This document shows positions 49,864 to 58,723 of a DNA stretch of 64,000 bases, in pieces. Where the stretch lies: the NCBI GenBank assembly GCA_036013055.1, contig DASCQM010000003.1:1-64000 (forward strand), in the 5' to 3' direction. Source of the DNA: SHYR01 sp036013055. Lineage in GTDB: Bacteria > Chloroflexota > Dehalococcoidia > UBA2979. Both the position numbers and the translations under genes were made by a program. The notes beneath the pieces are model-generated. The model made no database searches. It was given only the letters and a program-made list of their open reading frames with translations, and had not been told where the DNA came from. Numbering within the stretch: the stretch's first letter is position 1; each line of letters starts with the position of its first letter.

Positions 49864-51741
49864 ATGGAGCAGGCCTGGCTACTGCCCGCCATCCCGGCGG
49901 CGCTCTTCGTCGTGATCGCGCTCTTCCATCGCGTCATGCCGCGGCACGGCGATTGGGCCGCGATCCTCGGCATGGTCACCGTGATCGGCCTCTCCGCCGC
50001 GATCGTGCTCGACTTCCAGGACGGCGGCGTCAACAGCTACTCCTTCGAGTGGCTGACCATCGGCAACGGCTTCTTCGTGATCGACTTCTCGACGTACGTC
50101 GACTCGGTCACCATCGTCATGCTCGCGGCGATCACGATCGTCACGCTGATGGTGATGGTCTACTCCGTCGGCTACATGCACGGGGACACGCGGTACGGCT
50201 GGTACTTCGCCGTGCTCTCGCTCTTCGCAGCCGCGATGCTCACGCTCGTCATCTCCGGCAACCTGATCCTGCTCTACCTCGCGTGGGAGGGCGTCGGCCT
50301 CGCCTCCTACCTCCTGATCGGCTTCTGGTGGGAACGCCAGTCGGCCGCGGAAGCTGCGAAGAAGGCGTTCATCACCACCCGCATCGGCGATGTGGGGCTG
50401 CTGATCGGCATCATCCTGCTCTGGCGTGGCGCAGGAACGTTCGACATCCAGCAGATCATCCACTTCGCCGAGGACGGCGGCTTCGACGAGAAATACCTCA
50501 CGATCACCATGCTCTTCCTCTTCGCCGGTGCCGCCGGTAAGTCGGCGCAGTTCCCGCTGCACGTCTGGCTGCCCGACGCGATGGAAGGCCCGACCCCCGT
50601 CAGCGCGCTGATCCACGCCGCGACGATGGTCGTCGCTGGCGTCTATCTCGTCGCGCGCATGCTGCCGATCTACGACGAGGTGCTGATCGCCCGCGACGTA
50701 GTGCTCTACACCGGACTGCTCACCGCGATCATGGCCGCAACCATGGGCCTGGTGGCGAACGACATCAAGCGCGTGCTCGCCTATTCGACGATCTCCCAAC
50801 TCGGGTTCATGTTCGTCGCGCTCGGCGTCGGGGCGATCACCGCCGCGATGTTCCACCTGCTCACACATGCCTTCTTCAAGTCACTGCTCTTCCTCGGCTC
50901 CGGCTCGGTGATTCACGCCACGGAGGAGCAGGAGGTCGAGCAGCTCGGCGGCCTGCGCCGCAAGATGCCGATCACAACTGTCACCTTCATCATTGGCTCG
51001 CTGGCGCTGGCTGGTATCGCCCCGCTGGCGGGGTTCTGGTCGAAGGACGAGATCCTCGTTGCGACCCAGGGCGGCGCGCCGGCCTTCGCCTACGTCCTGC
51101 TCGCCGCGACCGCGCTGCTGACTGCGGTCTACTCGACGCGCCTCGTGCTGCTCACCTTCTTCGGCGAGCCAAAGAACCAGGCCGTCCACGACCACGCACA
51201 CGAGTCACCGCCGATCATGACGGTTCCGCTGATCATTCTCACCTCGCTTGCGCTCACCGCCGGCTTCCTCGCCCTCGATGGTGTCGGCGAGGTGCTTGGC
51301 TTCGCCGGCGGCATCGGCGAAATCGTCTTCCACGGCGAACACGGCCACGCCTACAAGCTGCACTTCGACATCGCTGCCGCCGCAACCGCCTCCTCGGTGA
51401 TCGGCATCGTGATTGGCCTCGTCTACTGGCGCGGTCGCGCGGAGCGCGCCGAACGAGCGCGCGGCTGGGCGCCCGAGTTGCACACGCTGCTCGTCAACCG
51501 CTACTACATCGACCACCTCTACCAGGCGACGATCGACCGCGTGGTCCTTGGACTCGCCAGCGTGGTCGCATGGTTCGACAAGAAGGTCGTGAACGAGACC
51601 GGCGTCGATGGTGGCGCGCAGAGCCTCGGATACCTCGGGCTGCGACTGAAGTTCCTGCAGACCGGCAAGATCCCCAACTACGCGCTCGGAATGGCGATCG
51701 GCGTGGTCACCATCTCGCTCGTCGCATTCGGAATGAACTAG
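49864..51741 (+). CDS. nuoL: Complex I antiporter-like subunit NuoL
   Basis: 625 residues, about 16 membrane helices. Core antiporter motif ILLYLAWEGVGLASYLLIGF (conserved Glu), GDVGLLIGIILLWRGAG, QFPLHVWLPDAMEGPTPVSA (conserved Lys-adjacent loop) and STISQLGFMFVALGVGA. A long amphipathic C-terminal helix region (after about residue 520) braces NuoM and NuoN. Start 49864 is preferred because GAGGA is then 6 nt upstream; ATG 49858 touches it. Confidence 0.95.
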   Translation: MEQAWLLPAIPAALFVVIALFHRVMPRHGDWAAILGMVTVIGLSAAIVLDFQDGGVNSYSFEWLTIGNGFFVIDFSTYVDSVTIVMLAAITIVTLMVMVYSVGYMHGDTRYGWYFAVLSLFAAAMLTLVISGNLILLYLAWEGVGLASYLLIGFWWERQSAAEAAKKAFITTRIGDVGLLIGIILLWRGAGTFDIQQIIHFAEDGGFDEKYLTITMLFLFAGAAGKSAQFPLHVWLPDAMEGPTPVSALIHAATMVVAGVYLVARMLPIYDEVLIARDVVLYTGLLTAIMAATMGLVANDIKRVLAYSTISQLGFMFVALGVGAITAAMFHLLTHAFFKSLLFLGSGSVIHATEEQEVEQLGGLRRKMPITTVTFIIGSLALAGIAPLAGFWSKDEILVATQGGAPAFAYVLLAATALLTAVYSTRLVLLTFFGEPKNQAVHDHAHESPPIMTVPLIILTSLALTAGFLALDGVGEVLGFAGGIGEIVFHGEHGHAYKLHFDIAAAATASSVIGIVIGLVYWRGRAERAERARGWAPELHTLLVNRYYIDHLYQATIDRVVLGLASVVAWFDKKVVNETGVDGGAQSLGYLGLRLKFLQTGKIPNYALGMAIGVVTISLVAFGMN

Positions 51742-51754
51742 GACGGGCCTGACG

Positions 51755-53272
51755 ATGCTCTCTGACTCAGGACTCACGGCAGACGACGGCTACGTCCTGC
51801 TCACGCTCTTCCTCCTGCCGATGGCGACATCGGTACTGCTGATGTTCACGCCCTCCAGGGAGCGTGGCGTGATCGTCGGCATGACGGCGGTCTCGAGCCT
51901 GCTCATGTTCGTGCTCTCGGTCTACGTCTTCGCGCAGTACGACTACCAGAGCGGCGCCCAGTTCCAGGGCGTGCGCGCGTGGGACTGGATCACCAACGCC
52001 GGGATGCTCGGCGACGACGGCATCCAGCTCAAGGTCGGCGTCGACGGCATCGGCGCGGCGATGGTGCTGCTCACCGGCATCATCACGATGGCCGGCACAT
52101 GGGTCTCCTGGAAGATCCAGCACCGCATCAAGGACTTCTTCATCCTGCTCTACCTGGTGGCGGCGGGCGTCTTCGGCACCTTCGTCCTGCTTGACCTCTT
52201 CATCTGGTTCTTCTTCTACGAGCTCGCCGTGCTGCCGATGTACCTGCTGATCGGTGTCTGGGGCTCGACGCGCAAGGAATACGGCGCGATGAAGCTGATG
52301 ATGATGCTTGTGGCAGGCTCGATCCTGATCTTCACCGCCATCTTCGGCATCATCAGCGCCACCGGCGTCGACAGCTTCGACATGGTGCGGCTCTTCGAAC
52401 TCGCCCCCGACATGGACCGCAAGACTCAGTTGCTGCTCTTCCCGATGGTCGTGATCGGCTGTGGCACGCTGGCCGGTCTCTTCCCCTTCCACCCGTGGTC
52501 GCCCGACGGCCACGCCGCCGCGCCGACTGCGGTCTCGATGCTGCACGCTGGCGTGCTGATGAAGGTGGGCGCATTCGGCGTCATCCGCCTCGGCTTCCAG
52601 ATGATGCCGGAGGGCGCGGAGTACTGGGCACCCGGCCTGATCGTGCTCGGCATCAGCGGCGCGCTCTACGGAGCGATCTCGGCGCTGCGCCAGGACGACC
52701 TCAAGCTAATGACCGGATTCTCATCCGTCTCGCACATGGGCTACGTCTTCGTCGGCCTCGGCACGATGAACGCGATCGGCATGACCGGCGCGGTGCTCCA
52801 GATGTTCGCCCACGGCGTGATGACCGCCCTCTTCTTCCTCCTGATCGGCGGCATGTACGACCAGACACACAACCGTGACATCTCCAACTTCTCGGGGATG
52901 GCCAGAGTCATGCCGGTCTGGGCGGCCTTCTTCGTGATCGCCGCACTCGCCTCATTCGGCCTGCCCGGGCTCTCCGGGTTCATCGCAGAGGTGCATATCT
53001 TCATCGGTGCCTTCCGCGCCTACCCGGTCGTCGGCGGGCTCGCCGTCTTCACCGCGGCGCTCACCGCCACCTACCTGCTGCGCATGTTCGCAAGCGCATT
53101 CTTCGGCGACCCGGTCGAGCGCTGGCGCGGTCTCAGCGACATCACCCGCGCGGAAAAGGCGGCTGCCACCGTGCTCGCCTCATCGATCATCCTGCTCGGC
53201 GTCTGGCCATCGTGGTGGGTCGACCGCATCTCAACGACGATCGCCGCCACCATTCCCGGCGTGACGCTGTAG
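51755..53272 (+). CDS. nuoM: Complex I antiporter-like subunit NuoM
   Basis: 505 residues, about 14 membrane helices. DLFIWFFFYELAVLPMYLLI with the conserved Glu, FPFHPWSPDGHAAAPTAVSM and KLMTGFSSVSHMGYVFVGLG. Proton-pumping MrpD-like subunit. It begins 13 bp after nuoL. Confidence 0.95.
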   Translation: MLSDSGLTADDGYVLLTLFLLPMATSVLLMFTPSRERGVIVGMTAVSSLLMFVLSVYVFAQYDYQSGAQFQGVRAWDWITNAGMLGDDGIQLKVGVDGIGAAMVLLTGIITMAGTWVSWKIQHRIKDFFILLYLVAAGVFGTFVLLDLFIWFFFYELAVLPMYLLIGVWGSTRKEYGAMKLMMMLVAGSILIFTAIFGIISATGVDSFDMVRLFELAPDMDRKTQLLLFPMVVIGCGTLAGLFPFHPWSPDGHAAAPTAVSMLHAGVLMKVGAFGVIRLGFQMMPEGAEYWAPGLIVLGISGALYGAISALRQDDLKLMTGFSSVSHMGYVFVGLGTMNAIGMTGAVLQMFAHGVMTALFFLLIGGMYDQTHNRDISNFSGMARVMPVWAAFFVIAALASFGLPGLSGFIAEVHIFIGAFRAYPVVGGLAVFTAALTATYLLRMFASAFFGDPVERWRGLSDITRAEKAAATVLASSIILLGVWPSWWVDRISTTIAATIPGVTL

Positions 53273-53284
53273 GAGGGCGAAATC

Positions 53285-54742
53285 ATGACTGACCTCAATT
53301 TCGACTACCTGCTCCTGACGCCGGAGTTCATCCTTGCTGGCACCGCCATGCTGGTGATCCTCGCCGACCTCTTCCGCAAGGAACTGCACATCGGACGCAC
53401 CGTCCTGCCGGCGATCGCCAGCCTGGGCCTGATCGCCGCCGGCGCGGTCTCGCTGCTATGGGTCGATGAGAGCGACGACTTCGCGAACCTGATCTCCATC
53501 GACAACTTCACGACGTTCTTCCGCGTCCTCTTCACCGGCGTAGCCCTGATCGTCATCGTCGGCGGCTACGAGTACATCGAGAAGCACATCCGCCACCGCG
53601 GCGAGTTCTACGCGCTGTTGCTGCTCTCGACGATCGGCGCCATCTACATGGCCGCCGCGCGTGAGCTGCTCACCGCGTACATCTCGATCGAGCTGCTCTC
53701 CTTCTCGCTCTACGTCGCTGTCTCACTCGCGAAGGACGACTCGCGCTCCAGCGAGGCTGGCCTGAAATACGTGCTGCTGGGCGGCGTCGCGTCGGCCATG
53801 TTGCTCTACGGCCTGAGCCTGATCTACGGCATCGCGGGCTCCACGTCGTACGCCGAGATCGGTGCAGCCTTCTCCGAGGGCACCGCCGACTTCTCGCTCT
53901 CACTCGTGCTCGCACTGACGCTGATCATCGGCGGGCTCGGCTTCAAGGCCTCGGCCGTCCCCTTCCACATGTGGACGCCAGACGCCTACGAAGGCGCGCC
54001 GCTCCCCGTCACCGCCTACCTCTCGGCCACGTCGAAGGCCGCGACCTTCGCGCTGCTGCTTCGCTTCTTCGCGGGGCCGCTGCTGCCGGTGATCGACGAC
54101 TGGCAGTGGATCATGGCCAGCGTCGCGGTGCTGACGATGGTCTTCGGAAACCTGATCGCGCTGCAGCAGACGAACATCAAGCGACTGCTCGCCTACTCAT
54201 CGATCGGTCAGGTCGGCTACATGCTGATGGCGCTGACGACGATCTCCGACGCCTCGGCCTCCGCGCTGCTCGTGCACATGGCGGGCTACCTCTTCACCAA
54301 CCTCGCGGTCTTCAGCGCCGTGATCGCATTCCACAACCGCACCGGCAAGGAAGAGCTGGATGACTTCGCCGGGCTGGCGGAGACGAACCCGTACCTCGCC
54401 GTCGTGCTCACGGGTGGCATGTTCTCGCTCGCCGGGATGCCGCTGCTCGCTGGCTTCGTGACGAAGTTCATCCTCTTCCAGGCTGCGGCCTCGGAAGGCT
54501 TCCTGTGGCTCGCCACGGTCGCCGTCATCGCCAGCACGATTTCTCTCTACTACTACCTGCAGGTGATTCGCCGCATGTACCTCGTCGAGCCCGCCCGAGG
54601 CCAGGCCGAGCGCTGGCGCCTCTCCCCCGCCGGATACGCGGCGACCGCGTCGATGTTCGCCGGCATGCTCTTCGTCGGAATCTACGCCGGCCCGCTCTTC
54701 ACCGTCGCTGACCGCGCCGCCCGGGTGCTCGCGCTCAACTAG
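53285..54742 (+). CDS. nuoN: Complex I antiporter-like subunit NuoN
   Basis: 485 residues, about 14 membrane helices. TAYISIELLSFSLYVAVSLA, AVPFHMWTPDAYEGAPLPVT and RLLAYSSIGQVGYMLMALTT are the usual antiporter motifs. Strong GGAGGG ribosome site. Last gene of the operon; no nuoE, nuoF or nuoG follows. Confidence 0.95.
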   Translation: MTDLNFDYLLLTPEFILAGTAMLVILADLFRKELHIGRTVLPAIASLGLIAAGAVSLLWVDESDDFANLISIDNFTTFFRVLFTGVALIVIVGGYEYIEKHIRHRGEFYALLLLSTIGAIYMAAARELLTAYISIELLSFSLYVAVSLAKDDSRSSEAGLKYVLLGGVASAMLLYGLSLIYGIAGSTSYAEIGAAFSEGTADFSLSLVLALTLIIGGLGFKASAVPFHMWTPDAYEGAPLPVTAYLSATSKAATFALLLRFFAGPLLPVIDDWQWIMASVAVLTMVFGNLIALQQTNIKRLLAYSSIGQVGYMLMALTTISDASASALLVHMAGYLFTNLAVFSAVIAFHNRTGKEELDDFAGLAETNPYLAVVLTGGMFSLAGMPLLAGFVTKFILFQAAASEGFLWLATVAVIASTISLYYYLQVIRRMYLVEPARGQAERWRLSPAGYAATASMFAGMLFVGIYAGPLFTVADRAARVLALN

Positions 54743-54831
54743 CCGCCCACAGCCCGCGCATCCGCATCTACCGCGTCTCGACCGCGGCACCCCCTCGCTG
54801 CTACGGTGCGGCGGCTGAGGAAGGGCCCCGC

Positions 54832-55377
54832 ATGAGCGCCATCGACTTCATCAAGGACAGCTTCGACTCCATCCACGGCTCGTTCCGCGACGCCCGCGAC
54901 GGGCAGAGCGACGAACAGATCCACTTCGTCCCGGACGGTGAGAGCCACTCCGTTGCGTGGATTCTCTTCCACACCACGCGCATCGAAGATCTGATGATCA
55001 ACGGCATCTGCCAGGACAGGCCGCACATCTTCGTCGAGGGCAACTACGCGGAGCGCATCGGCTTCCCGACCGAGAGCTACGGCACCGGCCAGACGACGGA
55101 AGAGGCGCGAGAGGTCCACATCGACGACATGGATGCCTTCACCGAGTACGCGGAGGCGGTCTACGACGCCACGGACGCCTTCCTGGCCGCCATGAGCGAC
55201 GACAGCGAGCTTGAGCGCGAGGTCCAGCTCGGGCAGCGCACGGAGACCGTCAGCGACAACATCCGCCTGCACCTGATCACGCACCTCAACGGACACCGAG
55301 GTGAGGTCAACCTGATCCGCGGCATGCAGGGCCTGCCGCCCGTGATGGCGAACGCCCGCGGACAGGCGCCCTTCTAG
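54832..55377 (+). CDS. DinB-fold protein
   Basis: 181 residues. Four-helix DinB/YfiT-type fold: SVAWILFHTTRIEDLMINGI supplies the first His ligand, and RLHLITHLNGHRGEVNLIRG the second pair, which together form the usual three-His metal site. Such proteins are thiol-dependent S-transferases (for example with bacillithiol or mycothiol) or stress proteins; the cofactor here is unknown. GAGGAAGGG is 6 nt before ATG. It follows nuoN by 89 bp and ends at a clear terminator. Confidence 0.8.
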   Translation: MSAIDFIKDSFDSIHGSFRDARDGQSDEQIHFVPDGESHSVAWILFHTTRIEDLMINGICQDRPHIFVEGNYAERIGFPTESYGTGQTTEEAREVHIDDMDAFTEYAEAVYDATDAFLAAMSDDSELEREVQLGQRTETVSDNIRLHLITHLNGHRGEVNLIRGMQGLPPVMANARGQAPF

Positions 55378-55435
55378 GGGCCGCGCAGGCCCGCCGCACG
55401 CTCCTCGGGGACGCAGGCGCAACCGCACAGACAGA

Positions 55436-55464
55436 AAGAGACCGGGCCAATGGCCCGGTCTCTT
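55436..55464. terminator. Intrinsic terminator
   Basis: 13-bp perfect stem AAGAGACCGGGCC / GGCCCGGTCTCTT with an AAT loop, between the convergent DinB and MaoC genes. Confidence 0.85.
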
Positions 55465-55521
55465 CAGTTAAACCCACCCCGCCACGGGGCTATGTCTACC
55501 GTTCAGCGTCTGGAGGTGACC

Positions 55522-55950
55522 CTACTTCTTCGGCAGCGCGACGGTCGCCGTGCCCGGCGTCGTCTGCTGACCGTCGTCGTGCGAGACGCCAACGTCGAGG
55601 TCGAGCAGGGCCTCTCCGCCCTCCTCGTACTTCTTCGTCACCGTGCCCCAGATCTTGATCGGGTTGCGTGCCTCGTCCATGCCGCGATAGGAGACACCCC
55701 AGTTCGCGATACGGCCATCAGCGCCGACGAACTCATCGAGCAGTCGCCCAACAAGCATCCCCTTCAGCGCGCCGTGCACGATGATGTCCGGCAGCCGGTT
55801 GTTCTTCGCAAAGTCGTCATCGTAGTGAATCTGGTAGAAGTCACCGGATGCGGCGGCCCACACGACGAGCCGCTGCGAGCTCATCTCCTCGTTGTCCAGG
55901 GCGATCTCCGCGCCTTCGTCGAAGTCGTCCCAGTAGTTCTGATCAGCCAT
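55522..55950 (-). CDS. MaoC-like hydratase, C-terminal-type subunit
   Basis: 142 residues, hotdog fold with the R-hydratase catalytic motif: Asp and His in AAASGDFYQIHYDDDFAKNN, and VHGALKGMLVGRLLDE. Hydrates enoyl-CoA to (3R)-hydroxyacyl-CoA. It is 13 bp downstream of a second MaoC-related gene, and such split pairs form one active heterodimer in which the companion binds the acyl tail. Confidence 0.85.
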   Translation of the reverse strand: MADQNYWDDFDEGAEIALDNEEMSSQRLVVWAAASGDFYQIHYDDDFAKNNRLPDIIVHGALKGMLVGRLLDEFVGADGRIANWGVSYRGMDEARNPIKIWGTVTKKYEEGGEALLDLDVGVSHDDGQQTTPGTATVALPKK

Positions 55951-55963
55951 CGGTCACCCTCGC

Positions 55964-56461
55964 CTAGTAGGAGATGCCGGTGCCGCGCGTCTTCGCCACG
56001 ACATCGCCATCCTGGTTCGTGTACACCGTCTCCGACTTGCGGACGACGATGCGGCCGTATGCTCGGCTCGGCAGCAGATCGACGGCCGTCGCGCTGCCGA
56101 CCGCGGTCAGCACATCGCCAGCGTAGATCTGGGCGACCGGCTCGACCTCGGTACCACCGTTAAGGTTGTTGCCGAACAGCGGGTTACGCGCACCGCCACC
56201 ACCACCGCCGGCGGCGGGGTTGAAGATCGGGCGCCCGGTGTATCCCGGAGGCGCCGGCAGGGCGCGGTGACCCGCTGCCTTCGCGGCTGCCTCGTCGAAG
56301 TAGATCGGGTTGGTATAACCAACGGCACGGGCAAACAACCGGATGTCGGTCGAGGTGACCTCGTTCGTCACCGGAGCGCCACCCTTGCCAATGGACTTCT
56401 TCATCTCTTCTACTGCGGCCTTCTCTTCGTCAGTGGCCTTCAGTTCCTGTTCTTGCGCCAA
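55964..56461 (-). CDS. MaoC-like N-terminal-type hydratase subunit
   Basis: About 165 residues. FAS1-type dehydratase N-terminal family: TSTDIRLFARAVGYTNPIYF, LPAPPGYTGRPIFNPAAGGG and QIYAGDVLTAVGSATAVDL. It lacks the full D-x-N/H catalytic pair and likely provides the substrate tunnel for the partner downstream. Start TTG 56461 is chosen because AAGGGGG lies 7 nt before it; ATG 56479 is possible. A Gly-rich loop (GGGGGG) at mid-protein is unusual. Confidence 0.8.
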   Translation of the reverse strand: MAQEQELKATDEEKAAVEEMKKSIGKGGAPVTNEVTSTDIRLFARAVGYTNPIYFDEAAAKAAGHRALPAPPGYTGRPIFNPAAGGGGGGARNPLFGNNLNGGTEVEPVAQIYAGDVLTAVGSATAVDLLPSRAYGRIVVRKSETVYTNQDGDVVAKTRGTGISY

Positions 56462-56580
56462 ACGGAACCCCCTTCGCATTCGCGCTTCATTTGTGGAGTC
56501 GCCGCGGCAGCATACCGCACATGCGTGTGTGACCGCACGGCGGAACAGACTCGGAGCGCCAGAGTGAGCGAAGCGTTGAC

Positions 56581-57924
56581 TTACAGAACGCTGAGGTAGG
56601 AATCGAGCTCGAATTGCGTGATTTGCGAGCGGTAGTCCACCCACTCCTGCTGCTTGTTCGCCAGCAGCGAGTCGACGATGTGCCCGCCAAGCACCCCGCG
56701 GGCGAATTCCGACTGCCCAAACGCCGCGATCGCCTCGCCGAGCGAGTTCGGGAGCACCCCGATTCCGCGTTCCGCGAGCATCTCAGGACTGAACTCACGT
56801 ACATCGCGCTCCACCGGCGCGGCCAGCGGATACTCGTTCTTGATCCCCTCGAGGCCGGCGGCGAGCACTGACGCGAGCATCAGATACGGGTTGCAGGCCG
56901 CATCCGGAACCCGGTACTCGACGCGCGTCGAGAGTTCCCCGCCCGGCTTGTATGCCGGGACGCGCAGCAGGTCGGCGTGGTTCTTCGGCGACCATGTCGC
57001 ATACGTCGGTGCCTCGAAGCCGGGCATCAGACGCTTGTAGGAATTCACCCACTGGTTCGTGACCAGCATCAGGTCCGGCGCGTAGCGCAGCAGCCCGGCC
57101 ATGTAGTGCCGCGCGACGGGGCTGAGATGCAGTTCATCGTCGTCCTCGAAGAACGCGTTCGACTCGCCGCGGAAGAGCGAGAGCTGCAGGTGCATCCCTG
57201 ACCCGTTCTGGTCCGCGATCGGCTTCGGCATGAACGTCGCGTAGACGCCGTGCTGCAGCGCGACCTCCTTCACGACCAGCCGGTAGGTCATCACGGAGTC
57301 GGCCATCGTCAACGCATCCGTATGCCGCAGGTCGATCTCATGCTGGCTCGGTGCCGCCTCGTGGTGACTGAGCGCGACCGGGATACCCATCTCCTCCAGC
57401 GTCAGCACCGTCTCGCGGCGCAGGTCGGTGCCACCATCGAGCGGCGTGAGATCGAAGTAGCCGCCATCGTCCAGCACCTCGGTGCCGTCCTGATTACGGA
57501 AGTAGAAGAACTCAATCTCGGGCGAGACGTAGAACGTATATCCGGCCTCGGCCGCGACCGCCAGCGTGCGCTTCAGCACCCCGCGAGGGTCACCGGCGAA
57601 GGGCTCGCCATTCGCCTCATGCACGTCGCAGAACATCCGCGCCACGGCCTGCTCACGAGGACGCCATGGCAGCAGTTGAAACGTCGACGGGTCGGGGATC
57701 AGCAGCATGTCGGTCTCGTCCGACCGCGCGAAGCCCTCGATCGAGGAGCCGTCGAACGAGATGCCGTCGTCGAGCGCGTGCTCGAGCTCCTCGACGGTGA
57801 TCGCGACGGACTTCAGGATGCCGAGGATGTCGGTGAACCAGAGCCGGATGAACTTCACATCGTTCTCGCGGCACGCCTGTACGACGTGCTGTCGGGAACC
57901 GGTGTCCAGTGTGTTGGCATTCAT
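56581..57924 (-). CDS. glnA: Glutamine synthetase type I-alpha
   Basis: 447 residues, the length of type I-alpha enzymes. ATP-dependent ligation of ammonia to glutamate. Latch and active-site motifs: DGISFDGSSIEGFARSDETD, FYVSPEIEFFYF, KPIADQNGSGMHLQLSLF, NSYKRLMPGFEAPTYATWSP, RVEYRVPDAACNPYLMLASV. No adenylylation loop, as expected for I-alpha. The promoter is leaderless (TACGAT, 6 nt before ATG) with a GlnR-type GTTAC/GTTTC repeat 10 bp farther upstream. Confidence 0.95.
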   Translation of the reverse strand: MNANTLDTGSRQHVVQACRENDVKFIRLWFTDILGILKSVAITVEELEHALDDGISFDGSSIEGFARSDETDMLLIPDPSTFQLLPWRPREQAVARMFCDVHEANGEPFAGDPRGVLKRTLAVAAEAGYTFYVSPEIEFFYFRNQDGTEVLDDGGYFDLTPLDGGTDLRRETVLTLEEMGIPVALSHHEAAPSQHEIDLRHTDALTMADSVMTYRLVVKEVALQHGVYATFMPKPIADQNGSGMHLQLSLFRGESNAFFEDDDELHLSPVARHYMAGLLRYAPDLMLVTNQWVNSYKRLMPGFEAPTYATWSPKNHADLLRVPAYKPGGELSTRVEYRVPDAACNPYLMLASVLAAGLEGIKNEYPLAAPVERDVREFSPEMLAERGIGVLPNSLGEAIAAFGQSEFARGVLGGHIVDSLLANKQQEWVDYRSQITQFELDSYLSVL

Positions 57925-57930
57925 GCTGCG

Positions 57931-57936
57931 ATCGTA
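57931..57936 (-). promoter_or_regulatory. -10 hexamer of leaderless glnA transcript
   Basis: TACGAT on the minus strand, exactly 6 nt before ATG 57924. No consensus -35; the GlnR-type box occupies that place, as at activator-dependent promoters. Confidence 0.65.
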
Positions 57937-57946
57937 GACCCGAGAG

Positions 57947-57962
57947 GTTACGGCGGTGTTTC
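57947..57962 (-). promoter_or_regulatory. GlnR-type operator at the glnA promoter
   Basis: Minus-strand reading GAAAC-n6-GTAAC (plus strand GTTAC 57947-57951, GTTTC 57958-57962): two half sites with an 11-bp period, ending 10 bp upstream of the -10 TACGAT. This matches the actinobacterial GlnR pattern (GTnAC-n6-GAAAC in either order). Confidence 0.65.
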
Positions 57963-58086
57963 CCGCTCAACGGACCGATGTGCAGGAGAGATACGCTGAC
58001 AGTGCTGTCAGGCCGGATCGAAAGCGCACCAATCGCCTTCTGATCTCCTTGAATTCGTCAGGAAAGGCGCGCATGCTCGCGGCGCC

Positions 58087-58209
58087 ATGGACGCTCCCCT
58101 CTCATCGATCTGCAAGTGCTGCCACCACACCCGCTTCGATCACCCCGGCGCGCAGCAATGCGCGGCGCTCGATGGTGAGTGCCCCTGCCCCGAGTTCGAC
58201 GCGCCTTGA
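58087..58209 (+). CDS. 40-residue Cys-rich zinc microprotein
   Basis: Short ORF with a CKCCHHTRFDHPG start half and a CPCPEFDAP end half, in all six Cys and three His. The pattern C-x-C-(C/G)-H, then C, then C-x-C-x-x-F is seen in tiny zinc-ribbon proteins of several GC-rich phyla. It lies between the two glutamine synthetase genes, divergent from glnA. The ribosome site is weak, so expression is uncertain. Function unknown. Confidence 0.5.
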   Translation: MDAPLSSICKCCHHTRFDHPGAQQCAALDGECPCPEFDAP

Positions 58210-58260
58210 TCTGACGGTGCCCGGTGCCATCGGGCACCAGCGCTGCGTCGGCCGAAGTAC

Positions 58261-58536
58261 CTAGCTTGCCGCCAGGTGTTCGCGCGGGTCGCTGACCGGA
58301 CAACTCCCGCCGTCAGGATGCATCTCCGCGATGTTCTCGCCGTTCACGAGGTGATGCATGTGGTCGGTGATGCGATCGGCGCATGGCCGACAGACGGTAA
58401 AGCTCTCGCTGAGCCCTGCGCCCACCAACTGAACGCCGTCCGACATCGCTGTCAACTTGCCGGGAATGATCTGCACGCTGGTCACCCGCGCTGCCAGCGG
58501 CAGCTTGCAAACGTCGCATACCCCGGCAACCTGCAT
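58261..58536 (-). CDS. Small zinc-ribbon protein
   Basis: 91 residues. CDVC at residues about 7-10 and CRPC at about 50-53 make a C4 zinc ribbon, with a beta-rich middle (PLAARVTSVQIIPGKLTAMS) and an acidic/His-rich end containing a further Cys. Start 58536 has AAGGTG upstream; the frame is open to 58584. It is transcribed in the same direction as the type I-beta glutamine synthetase gene, 187 bp downstream of it, with a hairpin between. Function unknown. Confidence 0.55.
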   Translation of the reverse strand: MQVAGVCDVCKLPLAARVTSVQIIPGKLTAMSDGVQLVGAGLSESFTVCRPCADRITDHMHHLVNGENIAEMHPDGGSCPVSDPREHLAAS

Positions 58537-58657
58537 CACGGCACCTTCAGCCAGGCCGGTCCGAAACGACCGGTCTCCACCCAATCACTATCGACGGCGG
58601 ACCGTCCACTCAGCGGCGGTGGGAGAGCAGCCCCAACAGAGAAGCCGGCACAGAGAA

Positions 58658-58679
58658 GCCCCGGAGTCTCCCCCGGGGC
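58658..58679 (-). terminator. Hairpin downstream of type I-beta glutamine synthetase
   Basis: GCCCCGG / CCGGGGC stem with a loop of about 8 nt, 45 bp after the stop codon. No T run; a probable weak terminator. Confidence 0.5.
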
Positions 58680-58723
58680 CCTCGCTTGCTGCGCCCCTGT
58701 GCGAGGCGTCACTACGACCGACG

